Assembly: GCF_033958435.1 (NCBI RefSeq)
Contig: NC_134137.1
Location: 174,419,501 to 174,483,500, forward strand
Length of the DNA: 64,000 bases
Reading direction: 5' to 3'
From: Carettochelys insculpta
Taxonomy: Eukaryota > Chordata > Testudines > Carettochelyidae
Within the stretch, counting starts at the first letter, position 1. Every line of letters starts with the position of its first letter. A program made the position numbers and the translations under genes. The notes beneath the pieces are model-generated. The model had not been told where the DNA came from and ran no database searches. It saw nothing but the letters and a program-made list of their open reading frames with translations. Shown here piece after piece: positions 57,100-64,000 of the stretch.

Positions 57100-57706
57100 T
57101 AGGTCCTTTCCAAATTCAAGGTCCATTTTGGTTAATTTCATAATAATAGGATTATAAAACTAATTTTCATGATTTCAGGGTTTAAATCCAAAATGTCAGT
57201 GTTGTAACTGTACATATTCTGATCCAAAGAAGGATTTTGGGGTGGGTCAGAAGTTTATTTGGGATGGGGGGAGATGCCGTGCTGCTACCCTTACTTATGA
57301 GGTGCTCTGAGAGCAGGGCAGCTTGAGAATGGCAGCTGCTGGCTGGCAGCCCAGCTCGGAAGGCAACAGCAGCAGAGAAGTGAAGATGGCATGATATAGT
57401 ACTGCCATGCTTACTTCTGTGCTGCTGCTGGCTGGATGCCACCTTCAGATCCAGGTGCCTGGCCACCAGGTGCTGCTCACCAGCCACTAGGTCTGAAGGC
57501 AGTGCAGAAGTAAGTGGCATTATTATAATCCCCCTAAAATAACCATGTGACCCTCCCCCCACAACTCCCTTTTAGGCCAGGTTCTCCACTTTCAGAAACA
57601 ACGGTCTCAACTTTGAAATCTGCTTAGTATAGGGTAAAAACAAATAAAACAGCAGATTTCACAGTCCATGGCATATTTTTCATGACTCTGAATTTAGTAG
57701 GACCCT
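57100..57706. mobile_element. hAT element of the TAGGGTCCT type, about 607 bp
   Basis: Left end TAGGTCCTTTCCAAATTCAA and right end (reverse complement TAGGGTCCTACTAAATTCAG) are inverted; flanks TTTATTAC and CCTATTAC share six of eight bases. Inside, AGGGGGATTATAATAATGCC-like and GTAAGTGGCATTATTATAATC-type arms surround a GC-rich centre (CAGCAGCAGAGAAGTG). The inner right part AAAAGGGAGTTGTGGGG (minus) and GTTGAGACCGTTG resemble a second hAT terminus, suggesting an insertion within the element. Confidence 0.75.
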
Positions 57707-57751
57707 ACCTATTACTTCATCTTTGACTGTCTTTGCTCTTCAAAACATTAA

Positions 57752-57832
57752 GGCTGCGTCTACTGCACTGCCCTTCCAGAAGAGGCATGCTAATGAGCAA
57801 GAGTGAAAATTCAAATGAAGCGCGTAGTCCAT
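57752..57832. mobile_element. Truncated TTCGAA-type MITE end
   Basis: GGCTGCGTCTACTGCACTGC followed by AGAGGCATGCTAATGAG is the left end of the MITE family also seen at 17,998, cut off after about 80 bp. Confidence 0.6.
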
Positions 57833-58574
57833 ATGTAGACAGGCTGTGGGTTTAATCATTACAGAATTGAAAATGACAACTGCAGCTAGCAGCCCATGCA
57901 TACTAATGCTTGTGAAGGTGAAGCTTAACTCATGTTAATTGCTCATGAGACACTTTACAAATATTTCACTAGTACAGAAAAATTAGAGACTCATAGCTGC
58001 ATATTTTTTGATATTACATTCCAATTCAAAAGCTTTGTGACATCACTAAGAATATGGCACCCAGAATCCACAAGTGGGAAACTTCCAGCAGGCTGGATGA
58101 GAGCCAGTGGTATAACTATTTTTGTATGCTGGGATAGATCAACTATGGAAATGCTCAATGAGTTAGTTTTTCCAACTCAGTTACTAGTTCAAGTTCAGTA
58201 GGCAAACGAAGAAAGACTCAGAAAGAGGTTATATTAAATTATTGGTAGTCTGAGCTTAAATCTTATGAGGATGGTGGATATAGCTTTGGATAAAATAAAG
58301 CTGGTTTAAAACTTTGTGTACAATGTGAATTGAACCAAACCAAACTAGAAATCAACAGCCAATGTGCCAATAGCGTGGCATCTGAACATTCTGAAGGTGT
58401 TCTGAAATATCCCCGACTCTGAAGATCATACTTCTTTATTTGATCTCCTTGTTATTTAGTGCAGGTCACGTACCATGTAACAATAACCAAATGCCTGGAT
58501 AGTGAAGACCTATATTCAGGTTTTAGAATTCTGTTGCCAGTCATTGCTAGAGCTTCCTCCCATCTCTTGCATCT
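57833..58574. other. Intron, nothing recognised
   Basis: No supported gene or repeat. Confidence 0.4.
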
Positions 58575-58575
58575 T

Positions 58576-58782
58576 GGCTACATCTACACTTGCATTCTTC
58601 TTTTGAAAGAGGAATGCAAATGAGGGAAATAGAAAATACAAATGAGGCACTGATTTACATATCCAGTGCTTCATTTACATAATCTCCTTTTGGAAGAGAT
58701 TCTTTCAAAAGAAAAAAAAGCAGTGTAGATGAGGCTCTTTTGAAAATAAACCCCGTCTTCGAAAGAACCCTTCTTCCTCATT
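58576..58782. mobile_element. Half copy of the TTCGAA-type MITE
   Basis: GGCTACATCTACACTTGCATTC and the following CTTTTGAAAGAGGAATGCAAATG match the left half of the element at 17,998 through its AGCAGTGTAGATG centre and AAAGAACCCTTCTTCCT. The right half is missing. Confidence 0.75.
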
Positions 58783-58784
58783 CT

Positions 58785-59639
58785 TTATTACAGCTAAATT
58801 TTCCTGATAAGTTTTTAGTATCCTTGACTGTTATCATTCCTACCTGAATTTCAAACTTACAACTTTGGCCAAATCATCTGCTACTTCACTCCTGTGCACA
58901 TGGACATATGATAGAATACATTGAAAAGTCAATTTGTTCCTTCCTTCTGATAATCTGAGACTTTTTATGAATTGCAAAAGAAACACAGAATTGTTGCCTG
59001 TGAGTCAACAAACCACACAACATGTGCCTCTATTTCTGCTGTTTATTTTTTAGAGGCATAAGAATAACTCTCATTTCAACTACATAATTTGAGCCCATAC
59101 ATGTTGAGCTAGTGCTCTTTCTTGTATTCTGTCCTATGAGCCATTGGAAAAAGGCACCACATCCGCCAACTGCTAAGGTCCCAGTGGCCAGAGAGTTGCA
59201 TTCTCTGTTATTTATATGTATGCAAGTATGGGGTTGCTGTTTATATTGATGCTCACCTTTTTTTAGTTTAGAACTGAATATGGAACCTTAGGAAACAGCA
59301 GAAAATCAATGCACATCATAATATCACATATGACATTTTAATCACATAAATAGTTCATCAGTGCATAATAAGGCAGTTGGTGAATTTCACTGTCAAAACT
59401 CGCCCACCTTGAGGACTGTTTTAGTGTCCTTATTCTTCCACTGGTGGTCTGTTGTGGCATAGTCTTTGACATTACCATTCACTGTGTGCTGAGGGGATTT
59501 CTGACATCATTCGGTGTTACTCTCCCAGGGTTCCTTAAGGAGCGCAGGTCTTTCAGTACTCTGTAGAAATGGTCTTGATTTATAAAATCCTTAAATAAAT
59601 TATCTTTAAAACCTATTTGACAACCTGAGCCACATGGAC
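58785..59639. other. Intron, nothing recognised
   Basis: No supported gene or repeat. Confidence 0.4.
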
Positions 59640-59840
59640 TTGGGGACAGAGCTCGAGATTTGGACTCAAGCGACCTTGGTTTTTTGTTCCCAGTTCTGCC
59701 ACTGGTCTTATTGCGGGATCTTAGGAAGTCACTTTACCTCCCTGTGCCTCAGTTGCTCCAGCCATAAAAGTGAATAATGTTACTGTGGCCTCCTTTTAAA
59801 AGGTCTTTGAGGTCTAATGATGGCAAGCACTGTGTGACAG
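59640..59840 (+). repeat. MIR-like SINE remnant, plus strand
   Basis: AGTTCTGCCACTGG, then AGGAAGTCACTTTACCTCCCTG, then TGCCTCAGTTGCTCCAGCCATAAAA follow MIR order closely. Old and degraded. Confidence 0.65.
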
Positions 59841-62460
59841 CTGGTTGCTGTTATTACTATAGAAACAAATCCTGACTAGGCTCCACTTCCATCGTATATT
59901 TTAGTTTCAAAGTATAAATAACAATAAATTCTATGTGTTCTGTCCCCCTTAGCATACATTCCAAATATTCATCAGTGCATAGTACCCTAAAATATCATTA
60001 TCAATTTTTGGCTTTTTCACCTGAAAAAAAAAAGATATGCCTATTTGCTGTTTAATTGAGAAAAGGAGTATTTTACACTTCGGGATCATGTAGTCTCTAA
60101 GCACAATCTCAAAGTATATTTTTAAGTTTGAAAGCCATTGGCCACATGTTTTGGCAGAACAAAAGTGGTGTTTTGATGCTGGGTGAGGGAACTGTGTGGC
60201 TGTTTAAGTAAATTAATCTTTTTAGCACTTTCTAATGAAACACTCACAAATTGTCTGTGTACTGGATTTGTTGCATAAGTCTTATTCTGTACACATGAAC
60301 ATGGATATTTCTAATTCTGCATGGGTATTTGAGTGACCTAGACAATACTACTTTTGTCCTGTATCTAGCACATTTACTTACACAAATTTAGTTTTAAGGA
60401 TTATCTATGGAAACTAAAGACACCAATAACGCATACACTGTTAGTAAGTTACTAAGTATTCCCTTTTCTCAGTGCAGAGAGGTATTTAGTACTTCTGGAT
60501 TCTTCCAAGTGGTAGGAATTCATGTGGAATAAAAGATTCAGAATGAAAGCTTTTAAGATGAAGAACATTCTTCAGTAGTTGTTTTATATATTTTTAAGTT
60601 TTTGTCTCTATACTTGGAATATCCTAAAAGCATTATTAATATTTGATGGCTTAGTTTGAGCCCAAGGTAATGTAAATGGTATAGCAGAGCATAATCCATC
60701 TGAATTGAAATATTTTCAGTATGAACTTTTTAGCCAGAGCTTGACAGATATCATCGCAAAGATGGTGAATGACATTTGGCCTGCTGAATAAGGAGGTGTA
60801 CAAACTGGCTTATGCTGGTGAAACTGTTCGTTTTTCTTAATTGTTTTAATAACTTGCAGATGATCCTTGTATAGCACTTGTTTTAGTGAATGGTCTAGCA
60901 AAAGGTTAGGATCCCTCCTTTGTTTTGCATGACTTGACATAACTTTGTGAGGTCCTTAGAATTCCACAGACATTGTGTAGAGCTGGACACACATGTACAC
61001 AGCATGGTGCCCCAAATTTCATGCTGTGCTATGCAACTGCTTACTTTTCATATTGATAGGGGTGGCCTGGCCAGTTACCCCCCTGGGTAGGTATGCCCCC
61101 AAGCCAGTACTCATGCTATTCCCCATAGCACTACTATTTTGAATATGCTAGCTTAGGCAGAGAGAGTGCATCTCTATCCACTCTCACCAGAAAGCTCACT
61201 CCTGAATGCAGCTTAAATGTACCCTTGTGTGGATGGACTGGGCAAGTGTGAAGAGCATTGCCAAGTCAAGCACTGCCTAACAGTGTTCCATCTAATCTAT
61301 TCCATCCATGTGTGAAATACATTTTTATGTGAACCACCAGTAGAAACAAAAAACCTACCTGTGGGCAACTCTGTTAACGAGCTAGGCAGCATTTCAGTCT
61401 GTCCTAAGAGGCCGCACAAGTGCCCAGTTTCCTTGGAACACTGCTGCCAAGGGTATGAGGCAGCACTGGGGAGGAATTTTAATTCCTGTACAGTTATAAT
61501 AAGTAACAATGGGATGGTTAAGGACCAAGTGTCAAATATGGTCTTTCTATTTAAGCTTTGATAATAAAATTATTTATTCTTACAAGAAGTTTTATTGCTT
61601 TAAGGGACATGTTTTATTTGTCTCCTGTGCTAATTTATTAAAACAATATCAGTTCGATTACATAGTGCAGGTTATTTATATCTCTGTGTATGCTGCTAGA
61701 TGTAATAAACCAGAGGATTAAGTGCAGCATGTTTTCCAGGATAAACAAAAGCTTTGGATTGACCCAGAGCACTTTATTCTGACCTTGTCCAATGAGCAGA
61801 GAGTTTAGGTAAAGATGAATTAACTGTGTGAATTTCAGGCCTGAGTTAACTGAAAATGTACTTCGGATATTTATGACTCAGTTTTCTGTAGTCAATGGAC
61901 AGGAGCATCTCTGGAGCTAAATCCATCCTCTGAAATAAAGATTAGTACAGAAACAAAATACCATGGTCTGTTCAGAATTTTTGTAACATACCAAGGAGGC
62001 TGAACTAGCTCTAACCTTCAAGTGTGGATGTATTTTGGTAGTGGGGTAGCCAGTGACTGAATTCCACAAGTCCAGCACAGACTGTAGGGCCATGGTCTGT
62101 CTTTCCACAGCTTTGCATGAAAAAAAAATATCTCTGGAAGCAGATTGAATTCAGAACTCTTCTGAGGGCTCATGGAGATTGCCTTCTATTTGCATTACTG
62201 TTTGGAGACCTAGACTCTCTTGTTGTGGGGTTTTAAAAGACTTGGTTTTCTCTTTGACCAACTAGGTATTTCCATTCCACCTCAGGTGTGTGAGCCCTAC
62301 TGCACTCTTGTCAAGAGACTTTTCTCTCCCTAGTACCAGTCTGGGGAAGCTCATGTGCCTTCTGTTGCCTCATGCTGTTGTGCAATAGCAAAAAGTGCAA
62401 AGCCCCCGCCCGCAACCACCCTTGATTCCTTCTTTCCGCTTGTGACAATAAGTAGAGTGC
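59841..62460. other. Intron, nothing recognised
   Basis: No supported gene. The open frame at 61,361-61,561 has no recognisable product. Confidence 0.4.
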
Positions 62461-62464
62461 ATTA

Positions 62465-62790
62465 AGGAGAGCATAAGAATATAAGAATAGCCATACTGGG
62501 CCAGATCAATGGTCCATCTATCCAAGGAGCCAGTGTCAGGTGCTTCAGAAGATATGAACAGAACTGGGCAACTATTAAGTGGATCACTCTGGTGGTGCTC
62601 CTAGCAGTTAGAAGTTCAGGAACACTCAGGGCATGGGGTGGCCTCCCTGAACTGCTTGGTTAATAACCATCGAGGGACCTATCTTACACAAACTTATCTA
62701 GTGCTTTTTTGAACTCACTTACACTTTTGGCCTTCAAAACATCCCTCAACAAGGAGTTTGATGTTGTGTGAGGAAATATTTCTTTATATT
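62465..62790 (-). mobile_element. CR1 3' fragment, reverse strand (TAAGAATA-tail family)
   Basis: Starts TAAGAATATAAGAATAGCCATACTGGG and continues through CAATGGTCCATCTATCC, TAACCATCGAGGGACCTATC and GGCCTTCAAAACATCCCTC, a well-known sauropsid CR1 3' region in reverse orientation. Non-coding 3' portion; the same family as the scrap at 45,595. Confidence 0.8.
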
Positions 62791-64000
62791 ACTGTTACAA
62801 TTAATGGCAGGGGGAGGGGAAAGAGGGAAATGAGCCCAGAGCTCTGGCCATCACTGTGGCTGAAGCTCCAGGCCCTTTTGAAATGCTGCAGAACTCTGCG
62901 TGCTGCTTTGAGGGTTCATGGTGGGGGGCGTGTCCCAAGGCTGACTGCCCCAAGCTTTGCCTCTTCCACCTTGGCCTTCCCCTTCTGGGGGACAGAGAGC
63001 TGGCCCCCCTCCCACCTTGTCTCTTGACTCCAGGTTCTTGTGTTATGTGAAGGGGTAAATAATAAAAGAACTGGTTCAGTTTTGCTATCACGAGTTTTCC
63101 TCACTCCACACAGTCAGTACTCATTTTACTTCACTGTTTGCCAACAGGCTCTCAAACCACCTACGTGCCTGATCCTCCATCATTTCAGTCTTAAACATGG
63201 TGGAACTGAGGGGTAGCATTTGTGAGGAAGACCTAGCTGGGAAAACTATTACCCTCTTTAGTGCTTAGGCACCAACTAAGAGCTAGAGTAAGAAAAAATA
63301 TATGTTCGCCATTAATTTACCAGCACAGTGGCGAATTTATTCCTTGTAAATTTTTTGAATTTGTGGAAGGTGACATGTGAGAGCTTTAGAAACCCTTGTA
63401 AGAGAATCAACATGTACATGGAAAAGAAATGTAGGATGTGGTGAGTCATCAGTCAGCCTAAATCTATAAATTTTTGATAAAAGGTCAGCATAATAAGCTC
63501 TGTCGTCTCGTCTTACTTTCAGTCAGTCCCCATGATCTCCTTTTTCCTCCTCTCAGACTGTGTCCCCTTTTTCACCATTTCTTTCATTTCCCCACTAGTA
63601 AAGACACACAATCTCCTGTGGGAATGCACCCGGGCACAGCAGTGAAAGATGTTTTTATGAGGAAAAGATGTGACACTGACTCAGGATTGTTACGTTGCAT
63701 TGCAGCTGATCCTATCTTGTCTCAGATTCCAAACTCCACTGGTGGCCAGCATAGCAGGCAAAGAGAGCCTTAAAGTTAGCATCAGTGTCCTAAGTCATTG
63801 TGGTTAATTAGAAAATGGGGTAACCAGACATAAGTAGGTCACTTTTCTTTAGAACTGCCAATGGGCAGAAGCAGGTGGCATTCTGCAGATAATTCACAGT
63901 AGTCAGACTTTTTATAGTTTTAAAGCCTATTTGTTTAAAAAACTAAACAGCAGCATGGATATGTTTTATATCAAGTCATTTTTCAGAAATGTGTCCAGTG
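62791..64000. other. Intron to window end, nothing recognised
   Basis: The part 62,800-63,050 is richer in G+C; overlapping frames on both strands there look compositional. No DSCAM exon 2 signal before the window ends. Confidence 0.4.

Larger units (their letters stand above)
5025..64000 (+). other. DSCAM: DSCAM intron 1 (5' part, continues beyond window)
   Basis: Begins with the GTGAGC donor. No frame resembling the start of DSCAM exon 2 (the first Ig domain) was seen in the rest of the window, in line with the very long first intron known for vertebrate DSCAM. All later features lie inside this intron if the exon call is right. Confidence 0.75.

Noticed and set aside
1..64000. CRISPR arrays, operons or prokaryotic systems
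   Set aside because: No short regularly spaced direct repeats with unique spacers and no prokaryotic gene structure; content is plainly vertebrate.

Overview
This is vertebrate nuclear DNA, AT-rich and dominated by interspersed repeats. The mix is sauropsid: CR1 LINEs with the typical ATTCTATG-type 3' ends, Penelope-like elements (PLEs), hAT and Tigger-like DNA elements, and several families of 0.3-0.7 kb MITEs that begin GGCTRYGTCTACAC and carry TTCGAA-rich arms. From memory I associate this combination with turtles; a turtle is my best call, but no search was possible.

Only one host protein-coding exon could be recognised. At 4,982-5,024 (+) an ATG in fair context opens 14 codons, MWILAIFLFQSILN, followed by a GTGAGC splice donor with the exon ending one base into the next codon. 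This closely matches the signal-peptide first exon of DSCAM (Down syndrome cell adhesion molecule), so the window appears to hold the DSCAM promoter flank (1 to about 4,360), 5' leader (about 4,360-4,981), coding exon 1, and about 59 kb of the very large intron 1 (5,025-64,000). No sign of exon 2 was seen.

Layout: 838-1,397 is a 5'-truncated PLE with the end of a GIY-YIG endonuclease and a hammerhead-like core. 1,979-3,050 is a CR1 with a hAT insertion. 5-17 kb is mostly unique intron, with a possible regulatory or small-transcript block at 11.5-12.0 kb (MEF2-like site, CCAAT box, perfect heat-shock element, 34-codon ORF). 17.9-30.2 kb is the densest repeat area: a TTCGAA MITE, CR1s nested three deep at 21.2-22.2 kb, a near-perfect 207-bp-arm PLE hairpin with 13-bp target duplication at 23.3-23.8 kb, a hAT foldback at 23.9-24.4 kb, and two RTE-like LINE copies (24.4-25.2 and 26.7-29.8 kb), the larger one inserted inside a MITE. 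30-45 kb holds a hAT element with target duplication, CR1 fragments at 34.1, 36.7 and 41.1-43.0 kb, four copies of one Tigger/MER2-like family between 26 and 51 kb, and a CpG-rich 682-bp MITE at 44.2 kb. 45-64 kb is sparser, with further MITEs at 47.1, 48.4, 56.2 and 58.6 kb and a hAT element at 57.1 kb.

The genes do not form a pathway: one neuronal adhesion gene hosts the repeats in its first intron. The most unusual feature is the set of PLE-derived insertions, two of which are head-to-head snap-back copies carrying hammerhead-like motifs.
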